A stretch of 64,000 nucleotides of DNA from Anaerolineales bacterium UBA5797 (GCA_002418205.1 DIDP01000011.1:110749-174748); one strand, 5' to 3'; shown: positions 42,792-51,813, counted from the stretch's first letter. Made by a program: numbers and translations. Notes: a model not told the origin generated them from the sequence alone.

Positions 42792-44156
42792 ATGAAGGTC
42801 ACCGCAGTCTTGTTAGCCGCCGGTCAGGGGACACGCATGAAATCCGATCTGCCAAAAGTTTTGCATCCCTTGTGCGGCAGGCCCATGATCTGGCATGTGC
42901 TCGAAGCCTTGAAGGATGCGGCCACCGAAAAGCCGGTTGTCGTTGTGGGGCACGGCGCGGAACAGGTGACGGATCATCTTGGCGATTCCGCGCAGACCGT
43001 TTTGCAGGATCCTCAGCTCGGCACGGGACATGCCGCCATGCAAGCCGAACCTTTGCTCAAAGGCAAAACGGATTATGTTATCGTGACGTATGCGGATATG
43101 CCCCTGTTACGCGGCGAAACCTTCAAGCGGCTCGTGGAGACGCAACGCCTCAACCCCGGACCGATGAGCCTGTTGACCGTTATCGCAGAAGATCCGCGCG
43201 GCTTCGGCAGGATCGTCCGCAAACCCGATGGGACGGTGGAAGCCATCGTGGAGGAATATGTTGCCACGCCCGAACAGCAGCAGATCAGGGAGTTGAACGT
43301 CGGCGCGTATTGCTTCAAGGCGGACTGGCTGTGGGACGCCCTGCACCGCATCCAAAAGAATCCGAAGAAGGGCGAATATTATCTGACGGACATCGTCGAG
43401 ATCGCCGTCAGCGATAACCTGCCTGTGCAGGCGGTGGTGCACGACGATTTCATCGAGACGATCGGCATCAACACGCGCGTACATCTCAGCGAAGCGGAAG
43501 CCGCCCTGCGGATGCGCATCAACCGCGCCCACATGCTGAACGGCGTGAGCATGATGAATCCCGAGGCGACCTATATCGAGACCGGTGTGAAGATCGGCAG
43601 GGATACGACCATCCTGCCGAACACATACATTCACGGCGATACCGTGATCGGCGAAGGGAATGTGATCGGTCCCAACACGGTCATCCGCGATACGACGATC
43701 GGGAATGGCTGTAAAATCCTCGCCTCCGTGATGGAAGGCGCGGTCCTCGAGGATGATGTGGATATGGGTCCGTTCGCAAGACTGCGGAAAGGCGCACACT
43801 TGAAGAGTCACGTCCATATGGGGAACTTCGGTGAGGTCAAGGATTCCACCCTCCACGAAGGTGTGAAGATGGGACACTTCTCCTACATCGGCAACGCGGA
43901 CATCGGCGCGCACACCAACATCGGCGCGGGGACGATCACCGCCAATTACGACGGCGAAAGGAAACATCCCACGGTGGTCGGCGAGGATGCCTTCATCGGT
44001 TCGGACACCATGCTGGTCGCGCCGTTGAAACTCGGCGACGGCGCGCGCACCGGCGCGGGCGCCATCGTTACAAAGGATGTCCCCGATGATACGCTGGTGG
44101 TCGGCATGCCGGCGCGCGCGATCAGAAAACTGGAAAGAAAAAAGAGGAAGGAATGA
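42792..44156 (+). CDS. glmU: bifunctional UDP-GlcNAc pyrophosphorylase / glucosamine-1-P acetyltransferase
   Basis: A 454-residue GlmU. The N-terminal pyrophosphorylase has LAAGQGTRMKSDLPKVLHPL and QLGTGHAAM, with TYADMPLL; the C-terminal left-handed beta-helix acetyltransferase (from about residue 255) has GVTVIGEG-type hexapeptides and the catalytic region GNFGEVKDSTLHEG, HFSYIGNADIG, GAGTITANYDG. It makes UDP-GlcNAc for the cell wall. AGGAG lies upstream. Overlaps cdd by 4 bases. Confidence 0.96.
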   Translation: MKVTAVLLAAGQGTRMKSDLPKVLHPLCGRPMIWHVLEALKDAATEKPVVVVGHGAEQVTDHLGDSAQTVLQDPQLGTGHAAMQAEPLLKGKTDYVIVTYADMPLLRGETFKRLVETQRLNPGPMSLLTVIAEDPRGFGRIVRKPDGTVEAIVEEYVATPEQQQIRELNVGAYCFKADWLWDALHRIQKNPKKGEYYLTDIVEIAVSDNLPVQAVVHDDFIETIGINTRVHLSEAEAALRMRINRAHMLNGVSMMNPEATYIETGVKIGRDTTILPNTYIHGDTVIGEGNVIGPNTVIRDTTIGNGCKILASVMEGAVLEDDVDMGPFARLRKGAHLKSHVHMGNFGEVKDSTLHEGVKMGHFSYIGNADIGAHTNIGAGTITANYDGERKHPTVVGEDAFIGSDTMLVAPLKLGDGARTGAGAIVTKDVPDDTLVVGMPARAIRKLERKKRKE

Positions 44157-44569
44157 CTTCCATGAACATCACCAAACAGGATAAACAATCCCTCATCGAC
44201 CTGGCAAATGCCGCGCGCGTACGCGCCTATGTGCCGTATTCGAACTATCCCGTCGGCGCCTCCCTGCGCACAAAGAACGGCAAACTCTACACCGGCGTCA
44301 ACGTGGAGAATGCAGCCTACCCGCAGACCATGTGCGCCGAACGCGTGGCGATCTTCAAAGCCGTCTCGGAAGGCGAGACGGAATTCGAAGTGATCACGGT
44401 CGTCACCGATAACGGCGGTTCGCCGTGCGGCGGATGCCGTCAGGTGATGGCGGAGTTCGGTCTGGATACCATCGTCCTGCTGGCGAACGGAAACGGGAAA
44501 CTTGTCAAAGAGACCACGGTACGGGAGTTGTTACCGGAGGCGTTCACACCGGAGAAGTTGAAACCGTAG
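44153..44569 (+). CDS. cdd: cytidine deaminase
   Basis: A 138-residue zinc deaminase: TGVNVENAAYPQTMCAER (Cys61, catalytic Glu63) and the second zinc pair PCGGCRQVMAEFG. Converts (deoxy)cytidine to (deoxy)uridine in pyrimidine salvage. The start overlaps glmU (ATGA); a second ATG at 44162 is also possible. Confidence 0.95.
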   Translation: MTSMNITKQDKQSLIDLANAARVRAYVPYSNYPVGASLRTKNGKLYTGVNVENAAYPQTMCAERVAIFKAVSEGETEFEVITVVTDNGGSPCGGCRQVMAEFGLDTIVLLANGNGKLVKETTVRELLPEAFTPEKLKP

Positions 44570-44579
44570 CAAGAGCCCC

Positions 44580-45365
44580 ATGCCCGATCCCAAATTCCGT
44601 TCCTTTCGTGTGGATGCCGTCGTGCTGCGTCACAGCGAGTATGGCGAAGCCGACCGCCTATTGACCCTCTACACGCGTCAACTTGGAAAAACACGCGCCA
44701 TTGCGAAAGGCGCCCGCAAGATCGCCTCGCGCAAAGCGGGACACATCGAGCCGTTCACGCATGTCAAACTGCAGCTTTCCAAAGGGCGCGACATGTTCAT
44801 CCTCACACAGGCCGATACGGTGGATGCCTATCTGCCATTGCGGGATGATCTTATTCTCACGAGTCATGCCTCGTATGTGGTCGAATTATTGGACCGTTTT
44901 TCGTACGAAGACGAAACCGAAAACCCGGCTCTCTTCCGGCTGTTGACGGAAACCCTCGCCCGCCTTGCCTCGATCACGGACGCTTCGTCTCCGCTCAGCG
45001 CAACGTGGTTGGTCATCCGCTATTATGAAATGCGCCTGCTCGATCACCTGGGATTTCGTCCGCAGCTGTTCGAATGCGCCAATTGCGGACGCGAGATCAA
45101 ACCCGAAGACCAGTTCTTCTCGTTCAGCGCGGGCGGCGTCATCTGTCCGCGCTGCGGGCAGGGATTGCCGAACCTGCATTCCATCTCCGTGGATACACTT
45201 CGCTACCTCCGCCACTTCCAGCGTTCGAGCTTTGCCGATGCATCGCGGGCGCGTCCCGACCCCGATGTGCAATGGGAAGCCGAAACCTTGATGCAGGGCT
45301 ATTTCACCTATCTGCTCGAACGCGAACTGCACACACCCGGTTTCCTGAAAAAGATCAGGGAGTAG
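44580..45365 (+). CDS. recO: DNA repair protein RecO
   Basis: A 261-residue RecO: N-terminal OB fold FRVDAVVLRHSEYGEADRLLTLYTR with the basic KGARKIASRKAGHIEPF loop; a helical core; and a zinc site CANCGREI ... CPRCGQ at residues 165-200. It helps load RecA onto gapped DNA. It follows cdd by 10 bases, in the glmU-cdd-recO operon, and overlaps the convergent flavoprotein gene by 11 bases. Confidence 0.95.
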   Translation: MPDPKFRSFRVDAVVLRHSEYGEADRLLTLYTRQLGKTRAIAKGARKIASRKAGHIEPFTHVKLQLSKGRDMFILTQADTVDAYLPLRDDLILTSHASYVVELLDRFSYEDETENPALFRLLTETLARLASITDASSPLSATWLVIRYYEMRLLDHLGFRPQLFECANCGREIKPEDQFFSFSAGGVICPRCGQGLPNLHSISVDTLRYLRHFQRSSFADASRARPDPDVQWEAETLMQGYFTYLLERELHTPGFLKKIRE

Positions 45366-46497
45366 GGGCGCGCATTCTTTTCCCCCAATTCAACACAAAC
45401 AGCCATGCGATTACGATCACGACCGGTTTCATGATCCGCCACAGCAGGATCTGGAACCACTTCCATTTGAGCGGATAGACAATGTTCGTAATGAACCAGC
45501 GTGCGATCAACGTTTGACCGAGTGCGCTTTGCAATACCCGACGCCTGTATCCTTTAAATGAAAATTCGCCGCGCCGAAGCGACTCGCTGATCTCGCGCGC
45601 TGCCAGGCTGCCATATCCCAGCGCGATGCTGATGCCTTCGCCGAAGATCGGGTCTGCGCCGACCGTGTCACCCACCAGCAGCACCCTCGGCACAGACATC
45701 CTGTTCCCCGGGCTGAACCAGCGGATGGGATGTCCCTTGATCTCGTAATCGTTCAACTCGAAGCCGCGTCGTTTCATTTCCTGTGCGAGCGGCTCCTTCA
45801 ATTGGGGGCGGGTCTCGCTGGCGAGAAGATTTGTATCGTAGATTCCCCAGCAGCGCATCGCCTCCCCTTTGATCTGTGTGGGGAAGTCCCATACGTACCC
45901 GGCGATGTTCTCGGGAACGGGGAAGAAATCGAAGAATGCCCCTTCCCGCCCGCCCCTGGTGGGGGTGATCACTTCCAGCACCCGCGCGGTGTACACGGGT
46001 TCGTCCGGGAAGATGCAGCGCCGCGTGACGCCGTTCGAGCCATCCGCGCCGACGACGATCTGCGCGTGGAATGTCTCATGATCTGTTTCGACAATGACCT
46101 CATTCGATTTTGGGACGATGTTTTTTACGGTGATCCCCTCGCGGATTTCGATCCCCGCCTCGCGGGTCTTGATTGCCAGCCAGTGGTCGAATTCGTCGCG
46201 GCGGATGACGCGCAGGGCGTGTTGGTCCCGCATGCGGATATTCAATCCCTTCGCTTCGAAATCGAAGTGGATCGTGTCCGCGTCCACGTGCGGGATTTCG
46301 CTCACATCGAGTCCGAGTTGCTGGAGCAGGAATTCCGCGTCCACGGTGAGGCCGCCGGCGCAAAGTTTGAGGCGTGGATACTGTGCTTTCTCGAGGATCA
46401 GGATGCGGGGCGTCAGATGCGGAGCGATCCGGTCTAGGTGCAGCGCGGTGGAGAGTCCGCCGGGTCCGCCGCCGATGATCAGGATGTCACGATCCAT
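45355..46497 (-). CDS. geranylgeranyl reductase-family FAD-dependent oxidoreductase
   Basis: A 380-residue flavoprotein: dinucleotide-binding ILIIGGGPGGLSTALHL, YPRLKLCAGGLT (the P-x-x-K-x-C-G-G motif of geranylgeranyl reductases), VVGADGSNGVTRR, and LLVGDTVGADPIFGEGISIALGYG for FAD. A hydrophobic helix near the C-terminus (MKPVVIVIAWLFVLN) may attach it to the membrane. It could reduce polyprenyl chains of quinones or lipids. The substrate cannot be read. Confidence 0.87.
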   Translation of the reverse strand: MDRDILIIGGGPGGLSTALHLDRIAPHLTPRILILEKAQYPRLKLCAGGLTVDAEFLLQQLGLDVSEIPHVDADTIHFDFEAKGLNIRMRDQHALRVIRRDEFDHWLAIKTREAGIEIREGITVKNIVPKSNEVIVETDHETFHAQIVVGADGSNGVTRRCIFPDEPVYTARVLEVITPTRGGREGAFFDFFPVPENIAGYVWDFPTQIKGEAMRCWGIYDTNLLASETRPQLKEPLAQEMKRRGFELNDYEIKGHPIRWFSPGNRMSVPRVLLVGDTVGADPIFGEGISIALGYGSLAAREISESLRRGEFSFKGYRRRVLQSALGQTLIARWFITNIVYPLKWKWFQILLWRIMKPVVIVIAWLFVLNWGKRMRAPTP

Positions 46498-46506
46498 ATT
46501 TGCAGA

Positions 46507-47964
46507 TCAGGCGTAGGCTCCCGACCAGGTCTCGAAGTGCCGCTCGTCGTGTTCGTGTTCCTTGTAGAAGGTGATGTAGGTGAGCGCACGATAGGGGACG
46601 AACTTTTTCTCCTTCGGGTCCTTGCGCGCCAGATCGAAATAGGTGTGCCAGGTGCCCGAATTGAAGTAGATCTGGTTGCCGCCGTTCTCGTCGTAATCGA
46701 GCGGGATGGTTTCGTGATGGTGTGTGTGCCCGTAAACGATGTAGCGCGCGGAGTTGTCCACGAATGCCGGTTCCTGCAAGGCATATTCGGCAAAGGATTG
46801 TCCGCCGCTTTCGAACATTCTTTTGTTCTGAAATCTATAGATCAGGTTGTCGAGGGTCTCGAGGGAAATGACCTTTGAGATCTTTACCGCTGCCTGCATC
46901 TTGTCCACCACGTCGAACTTGAAGGCTTTATCCTGTGACTTGACGAAATCCAGTTCGAGGAAGTTGTCTGCGAGGTCATCCCAGATGCGTTTGATGTCGC
47001 GTTCGCTGGACTCCTTCAACACGTTTTCCTCGGCAAGACGTTTGATCTGTCCGCTGATCCACAGCGGGGTTGCCAGCGCCGGTCGGACGTTGGTGATGTG
47101 GCGCAGGTTGTCTACGATCTCGATATTGAGGTTGGGTCTGCGTTTTAGTTCCTCCGGGTAGCGGTTGCAGACCTCCATGGTGAAGGCGTCGCCGAGGGTC
47201 GCCTGGTCGCGCCCCGTCTCCGCATTGAAGTTGAAGGAATCGTAGACATCTCCATGACGGCAGAAGACCTTGTACTCATGGAAGAGTCTTTCGATCTCCG
47301 GGGCTTCGTCCACCTGCCAGGGCATGTCGGGTCTCAGTTTGCGGAGGTCGTACGGGAACGGAGTCGGGGGATTGCTCAGCCCCATAGCATCGATCAGTTC
47401 CTGCCGGATCCGGTCGAAAGCCTCGCCCTTGAGATGGTAATACCAGTCATGGTTGCCGACCATGTAATGGAAGCGCACCTTGAGCGGGTGCTTTTCCGGG
47501 CTGTCCGGTTTGCGGTTCCCGCCTCCATTGACCGCGTCGAATTCGATGAACTCGCCGTTCGCCAGTTTGCGCATGACGCCCAGCGCCTCGCCATTCTTTT
47601 CGATGATGACGCGCGTGACCTCCATGAGCTTCGGTGCGAACAGGGGATGGCTGGGGTCGCTCCACGGGCGGACGTAGTTCTTCTCACCCGGTTCGGTGAT
47701 GCGGATGTGGTCCTGCCCTTCGATCTGGACGTATTCCTCCTGCCCCTCGGGCGGGAACAGCCATTTCGTCGAATGAAGCGGGTCGATGATATCCCCCATG
47801 AGGATCACATCCAATTCCTCGATCGGGCGGTATTTGCCATAGCGCATGGAGGCGAAGTGGGCATCCTGCCGCAGGCGCTTGGCGAACAGATAGAATGCGC
47901 TGGCTGGAATGGACTTGGCGGTTGTGCCGTCCCCGAGGTGAAGATCGCTGATAATGACTAGCAT
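46507..47964 (-). CDS. metallophosphoesterase (calcineurin-like)
   Basis: A 485-residue protein with the dinuclear metal motifs in order: MLVIISDLHLGD (D-x-H), ILMGDIID, MVGNHDWYY, ARYIVYGHTHHHE. The region between the third and fourth motifs is unusually long (about 250 residues) and helical. Start ATG at 47964 has AAGGAG upstream and gives the exact family N-terminus; the longer frame to 48075 overlaps the divergent TIR gene. Substrate unknown. It is divergent from the TIR-FGE gene with 85 bases between starts. Confidence 0.87.
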   Translation of the reverse strand: MLVIISDLHLGDGTTAKSIPASAFYLFAKRLRQDAHFASMRYGKYRPIEELDVILMGDIIDPLHSTKWLFPPEGQEEYVQIEGQDHIRITEPGEKNYVRPWSDPSHPLFAPKLMEVTRVIIEKNGEALGVMRKLANGEFIEFDAVNGGGNRKPDSPEKHPLKVRFHYMVGNHDWYYHLKGEAFDRIRQELIDAMGLSNPPTPFPYDLRKLRPDMPWQVDEAPEIERLFHEYKVFCRHGDVYDSFNFNAETGRDQATLGDAFTMEVCNRYPEELKRRPNLNIEIVDNLRHITNVRPALATPLWISGQIKRLAEENVLKESSERDIKRIWDDLADNFLELDFVKSQDKAFKFDVVDKMQAAVKISKVISLETLDNLIYRFQNKRMFESGGQSFAEYALQEPAFVDNSARYIVYGHTHHHETIPLDYDENGGNQIYFNSGTWHTYFDLARKDPKEKKFVPYRALTYITFYKEHEHDERHFETWSGAYA

Positions 47965-48030
47965 GACACTCTCCTTTTTGGAGTCGATCCGGTTGATTTC
48001 CATTATAGCCCGAATGACAGTGTGTGCATG

Positions 48031-48036
48031 TATAAT
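48031..48036 (+). promoter_or_regulatory. -10 box of the TIR-FGE gene
   Basis: TATAAT ends 13 bases before the ATG at 48050, leaving a leader of only about 6 bases and no ribosome site. Confidence 0.5.
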
Positions 48037-48049
48037 CTCCCCATCCATC

Positions 48050-49612
48050 ATGCTCACATCCAGCCGCAAACTCAAGGTCTATCTCCATTACGTGCAGAAC
48101 GATTGGGAGATCGTTAAAGTCCTCCATGACAGGCTGGTCTTCAGTGGTGTGGAGGTGGTCCTGCCCGGGCAGGCTCCGACCGTCTGGGAGGAATCGGAAC
48201 TGGAGGAGGATCTGCTTCCGGACCAGTATGATGAACTCGATGTTCAAAGGGCGGTGCAGAACAGCGATGTGGTGTTGTTCTGTCTCTCCCGGACGTTCGA
48301 CCGCGGGGCGGGAATTCGCAGGGAAGACCAGCTCATTCTGGAAACCATCATGGAAAAGCGGCGCGGGGATATTGCCATCCTGCCCGTCCGTTTGCAGGAA
48401 TGTAAAATTCCCGAGAAGTTGAAGCGCTGGCAGCCGGTGGATCTGTTCGCCGACCGCGGGTTCGAGAAACTCATGCAAGCCCTGAAGTTGCGCGCCGACA
48501 AGATCAATGCAACCCTGCAACTGGATGACAAATGGCGTCTCAACTTTTTCGAGTACGAACCTGATGAGACGGAGGAACCTCAACCGCGCAATCCCTTGTC
48601 GACGATTGGGATCATTGCCCTGGCTGTGCTGTTCATCCTGGGCTTTGTGGTTCTGTCTCGAAGGGCAGCGATGATCCCGGTCAGCGGGGCAAATGTCCAG
48701 GTGGACGAACTGGCGGAAAAAGCCACACAGAACGTGCTGGATAAACTGACGAGCGTCGCTGCGTCCGAGACGGCGTTCGTCCGCGGGTATAGCGAACCGC
48801 GCACGCAGACCGCGGTCTTCCTGACCGCGACCGAACCCGCGGCACAGACCGCCACCGCCCTGCAGGCGCTGATCACCCCCACGATCACGTTGACATCCGT
48901 CGGGCTGCCGACGCAGATTACGGATGCCAACGATGTATCCATGGTACTTGTGCCGGGCGGCAGTTTTTACATTGGCGATTATTCTGTCGAAGCGCAGGCG
49001 GTCACGCTGGCTACCTATTACATCGATCAATATGAAGTGACCAATGCCCAATACAAAGTATGTGTGGACTCCGGGGCATGTCAACCGCCGCGCCAGACGG
49101 ATTCACAAACTCGCCAGAATTATTACGGCTCCTCGGCATTCGCAAATTACCCGGTCATCAATGTGGATTGGCGCATGGCGCGCGCGTATTGCGGGTGGCG
49201 CGGCGCGCACCTGCCCACGGAAGCCGAATGGGAAAAAGCCGCACGCGGCAGCGGCGCCCTCCGCTATCCCTGGGGGGATGCGCTGGAATGTCTGTTCGCG
49301 AACTACGAACAATGCAGCGGCGATACCACGGTCGTGAGCCGTTATGTGATCGGGGCAAGCCCCTACGGAGCGTTCAACATGGCGGGCAACGTCTCGGAGT
49401 GGGTGAGCAGTCTGTACCTGCCCTATCCTTATGATCCGTTGGATGGACGCGAAGACGCGGACGGATCGGGACCGCGGGTCGTGCGTGGAGGTTCATGGGC
49501 TTCCGCGCCTGAAGAGTTGTTGACCTACTCCCGCATCAGCCTGGACCCGGACCTGTTCGCCGTTCATGGAAACGATCTCGGCTTCCGCTGTGCGCGTAAC
49601 GCCAACCCGTAA
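48050..49612 (+). CDS. TIR domain - transmembrane - FGE/SUMF1-like protein
   Basis: A 520-residue protein. Residues 5-150 are a TIR domain (LKVYLHYVQNDWEIVKVLHD, VVLFCLSRTF, IAILPVRLQ), one membrane segment spans 184-203, a Thr/Ala-rich stalk follows, and residues 300-518 are an FGE-sulfatase/C-type-lectin-like domain (MVLVPGGSFYIGD, YYIDQYEVTNAQYKVCV, HLPTEAEWEKAARG, MAGNVSEWV, VVRGGSWA). The TIR NADase Glu position is Asp64 and the FGE domain lacks active-site Cys, so it may be a sensor rather than an enzyme. ATG at 48050 is the first giving a TIR start. Role in defence is inferred. Confidence 0.87.
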   Translation: MLTSSRKLKVYLHYVQNDWEIVKVLHDRLVFSGVEVVLPGQAPTVWEESELEEDLLPDQYDELDVQRAVQNSDVVLFCLSRTFDRGAGIRREDQLILETIMEKRRGDIAILPVRLQECKIPEKLKRWQPVDLFADRGFEKLMQALKLRADKINATLQLDDKWRLNFFEYEPDETEEPQPRNPLSTIGIIALAVLFILGFVVLSRRAAMIPVSGANVQVDELAEKATQNVLDKLTSVAASETAFVRGYSEPRTQTAVFLTATEPAAQTATALQALITPTITLTSVGLPTQITDANDVSMVLVPGGSFYIGDYSVEAQAVTLATYYIDQYEVTNAQYKVCVDSGACQPPRQTDSQTRQNYYGSSAFANYPVINVDWRMARAYCGWRGAHLPTEAEWEKAARGSGALRYPWGDALECLFANYEQCSGDTTVVSRYVIGASPYGAFNMAGNVSEWVSSLYLPYPYDPLDGREDADGSGPRVVRGGSWASAPEELLTYSRISLDPDLFAVHGNDLGFRCARNANP

Positions 49613-49668
49613 AACCGTGCAATCTTCCATGATTCGATGAACCGGAAAAACGACTGACAGGAGGCAAT

Positions 49669-50490
49669 ATGCTGCGCAAAACCCTGGCATGGATGTTGAT
49701 CATCACAAGTTCCCTATTGTTGCTGGGGGGCATTATCGGCATTGGCGCAGCCTGGTTCTACAACGAACCGTTGACGCGCGAAGCCACCCGTCAATTGAAC
49801 GACATCGACAACGAACTGGCACAGGCGCAGGCGACGCTGGAAACCTCGCGGCTCGAACTGGAACGCGCCCTGCGCATCGTGGATGCCGCCCAGACCGCCC
49901 TCGAAAAACTTACCGAACAATCCACGAGCGCCGAGAGTCTGCTCGATGGCATTCAAAGCTCGCTGGACGATAAACTGCTCCCCGAACTAAAACGGACCCG
50001 CGAGCGGATCGGCGCGGCGCGCGATTCGCTGGAGAATTTGCAGTCACTGCTCACTGGTCTCAGGAACTTTGTGCCAGGGCTGGACCTCAGCGCACCCGAT
50101 AAAATGCTCACCGACCTGATCCAGTCCGCTGATTCGCTGGATTCTGAGATCGCCAACGCCCAGGAGGTCGCGAAGCAGGCTTCCACGTTCGTGAGCGATA
50201 CCTCCTATTTGCTGGGCGGCGACCTGACCGAGACCAGGACCAGCCTTGAAAATTTTCTGGCGGCGATCGAAGACTACCAACAAAAGGTGACAGGCTGGCG
50301 CGCGCAGGTTGCCGACCTGATCCAAAATTTGCCCGCATGGATCGACCGCGCTTCGGTCATCCTTACGGTCTTCCTCCTCTGGTTCGGTCTTTCGCAATTC
50401 GGCTTGTTCCTGCACGGACGCATGATCCTGCGCGGGGAGAATCCGCTGGACGTGCTGCGCTCGCAGGGGAAAACGACGGGGGAAAGATAG
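49669..50490 (+). CDS. coiled-coil membrane protein
   Basis: A 273-residue protein with an N-terminal membrane segment (WMLIITSSLLLLGGIIGIGAAWF), about 180 residues of heptad-rich helix (IDNELAQAQATLETSRLELE, ARDSLENLQSLLTGLRN), and a C-terminal membrane segment (ASVILTVFLLWFGLSQFGLFLHG). It resembles no enzyme; it may be a structural or membrane-organising protein. GGAGG lies 6 bases upstream of the ATG. It lies between the two TIR genes on the same strand, so a functional link is possible but unproven. Confidence 0.72.
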   Translation: MLRKTLAWMLIITSSLLLLGGIIGIGAAWFYNEPLTREATRQLNDIDNELAQAQATLETSRLELERALRIVDAAQTALEKLTEQSTSAESLLDGIQSSLDDKLLPELKRTRERIGAARDSLENLQSLLTGLRNFVPGLDLSAPDKMLTDLIQSADSLDSEIANAQEVAKQASTFVSDTSYLLGGDLTETRTSLENFLAAIEDYQQKVTGWRAQVADLIQNLPAWIDRASVILTVFLLWFGLSQFGLFLHGRMILRGENPLDVLRSQGKTTGER

Positions 50491-50495
50491 ACCAC

Positions 50496-50524
50496 TTGAC
50501 CTAGAACACATGTTCTAATAAAAT
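50496..50524 (+). promoter_or_regulatory. promoter of the stand-alone TIR gene
   Basis: TTGACC (50496-50501), 17-base spacer, TAAAAT (50519-50524). The spacer is filled by a palindrome, see next entry. Confidence 0.7.
50502..50517. promoter_or_regulatory. LexA-like operator within the TIR promoter spacer
   Basis: TAGAACA-CA-TGTTCTA is a perfect 7-bp inverted repeat and contains GAAC-N4-GTTC, the core of the Gram-positive-type SOS box. It lies exactly between the -35 and -10 boxes, where a repressor would block RNA polymerase. Confidence 0.55.
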
Positions 50525-50610
50525 AGCCATCCTGTTTTTCCTCCCCACACTCCGCTTGTGGGCTTGACTGGTCCTGTATATCCTGCAGGTTCAGGAACTG
50601 GTTATGGTGA

Positions 50611-51036
50611 ATGAAACGCTCAAAACTTCCGGCAGACATCTTTCTGATCCACGCGCATCAAGACCGGGACTCCGTCCACAAACTGTACCAGCGCCTGCTC
50701 AGGGATGGGATGCACGTCTGGCTCGATGTGGAGGACCTCCAACCGGGTCAGGACTGGCAGAATGAGATCCGCAACGCGCTCCTCAAAAGTGACGTGGTCA
50801 TCGTCTGCCTCACGAAGCAGTTCGATGCGAAAAAGGGATACCGCCATGAGGAATTGAAACTCGCCCTCGAAAAATCGAAGCTGTTGCCCGACGATGAGGT
50901 CTTCATCATCCCCGTCCGGCTCGAGGCGTGTGACATGCCGGACTCGCTGGGTCACCTGCACCGCGTGGACCTGTTCGAGGAGGGCGGCTATAAAAAACTG
51001 CTGCGCGCCCTGCGGAAACTTACTGCAATGAAATAG
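50611..51036 (+). CDS. stand-alone TIR-domain protein
   Basis: A 141-residue protein that is only a TIR domain: ADIFLIHAHQDRDSVHKLYQ (strand A and helix A), HVWLDVEDLQPGQDWQNEIRNAL with the conserved acidic residue Glu52, DVVIVCLTKQF, and VFIIPVRLEACDMP. Bacterial TIR domains of this kind hydrolyse or cyclise NAD+ or serve as adaptors. Its catalytic Glu is kept, unlike the gene at 48050. A possible SOS-controlled promoter lies 90 bases upstream. GTG at 50608 is an alternative start. Confidence 0.88.
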   Translation: MKRSKLPADIFLIHAHQDRDSVHKLYQRLLRDGMHVWLDVEDLQPGQDWQNEIRNALLKSDVVIVCLTKQFDAKKGYRHEELKLALEKSKLLPDDEVFIIPVRLEACDMPDSLGHLHRVDLFEEGGYKKLLRALRKLTAMK

Positions 51037-51061
51037 CCCAGGCTGCACATCCCGATTGACA

Positions 51062-51067
51062 TATAAT
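51062..51067 (+). promoter_or_regulatory. -10 box upstream of pcm
   Basis: TATAAT, 21 bases before the pcm ATG, leaving a short leader that includes AAGGGA. Confidence 0.45.
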
Positions 51068-51088
51068 TGATTCGTCGAAGGGATCGGG

Positions 51089-51739
51089 ATGGGCATGAGT
51101 CAACAGGATTATTTCGAAGAGAGAAAACGCATGGTGGCGCACCAACTCCGTTCACGCGGGATCAGTGACCGGCGTGTGCTCGAGGCGTTCGAATCCATCC
51201 CGCGCCATCTGTTCGTCCCGGAGGAGTATTGGAGGTCGGCGTACGGCGATTCGCCGCTCCCGATCGGTTTCAAGCAGACCATCTCACAGCCGTTCATCGT
51301 TGCATACATGACGCAAGCTCTGGAGTTGACCGGCGCCGAACGGATGCTCGAAGTGGGGACGGGGTCGGGCTATCAGGCGGCGATCCTCTCTCACCTTGCG
51401 GCTAAAGTGCACACCGTGGAGTTGATCCCCGCCCTGGCGGAGCGCGCCGCCAAGATCCTCACCGACCTTGAGATCAGGAATGTGTTTGTTCACGTGGGCG
51501 ATGGCTCGCAGGGCTGGAGCGAAGCCGCGCCGTACGATGCCATTATCGTTGCCGCCGCGGGACCGCGCGTGCCGAAGAGCCTGCTGGAGCAGCTCGCGGA
51601 CCAGGGACGCATGATCCTGCCGGTCGGTGAGATCGGAGTTCAGGACCTGGAACTGTGGAAGCGCAGGGGCGGGACGTTCTCGCATGAGACCCTGCTGCCG
51701 GTGGCGTTCGTGCCGCTGCGGGGCAAGGAGGGAATATAA
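51089..51739 (+). CDS. pcm: protein-L-isoaspartate O-methyltransferase
   Basis: A 216-residue PCMT: MVAHQLRSRGISDRRVLEAF, IPRHLFVPEEYW, QTISQPFIVAYMTQAL, SAM-binding LEVGTGSGYQAAILSHL, IIVAAAGPRVPKSLLEQL and MILPVGEIGVQDL, all diagnostic. It starts repair of isomerised Asp/Asn residues in proteins. ATG at 51089 or 51095 (MSQQ). It sits between TIR genes but looks like a core gene. Confidence 0.95.
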   Translation: MGMSQQDYFEERKRMVAHQLRSRGISDRRVLEAFESIPRHLFVPEEYWRSAYGDSPLPIGFKQTISQPFIVAYMTQALELTGAERMLEVGTGSGYQAAILSHLAAKVHTVELIPALAERAAKILTDLEIRNVFVHVGDGSQGWSEAAPYDAIIVAAAGPRVPKSLLEQLADQGRMILPVGEIGVQDLELWKRRGGTFSHETLLPVAFVPLRGKEGI

Positions 51740-51752
51740 TTTTCGTTTGGCT

Positions 51753-51758
51753 GTATAA
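51753..51758 (+). promoter_or_regulatory. -10 box just ahead of the toxin-antitoxin insertion
   Basis: TATAAT 32 bases before the ATG of the upstream direct-repeat copy. If the module between the repeats were removed, this box would be the natural promoter of the TIR gene now starting at 52450. Confidence 0.35.
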
Positions 51759-51780
51759 TCTTTTTATCACCACCAAAACG

Positions 51781-51791
51781 GGACGGATATG
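51781..51791 (+). repeat. direct repeat, left copy, flanking the TA module
   Basis: GGACGGATATG, identical to 52442-52452. With neighbours the match is AAC-N-GGACGGATATG-N-CCT, 17 of 19 bases. Confidence 0.8.
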
Positions 51792-51813
51792 CCCTGCAGG
51801 TCGGTAAAGGGTT

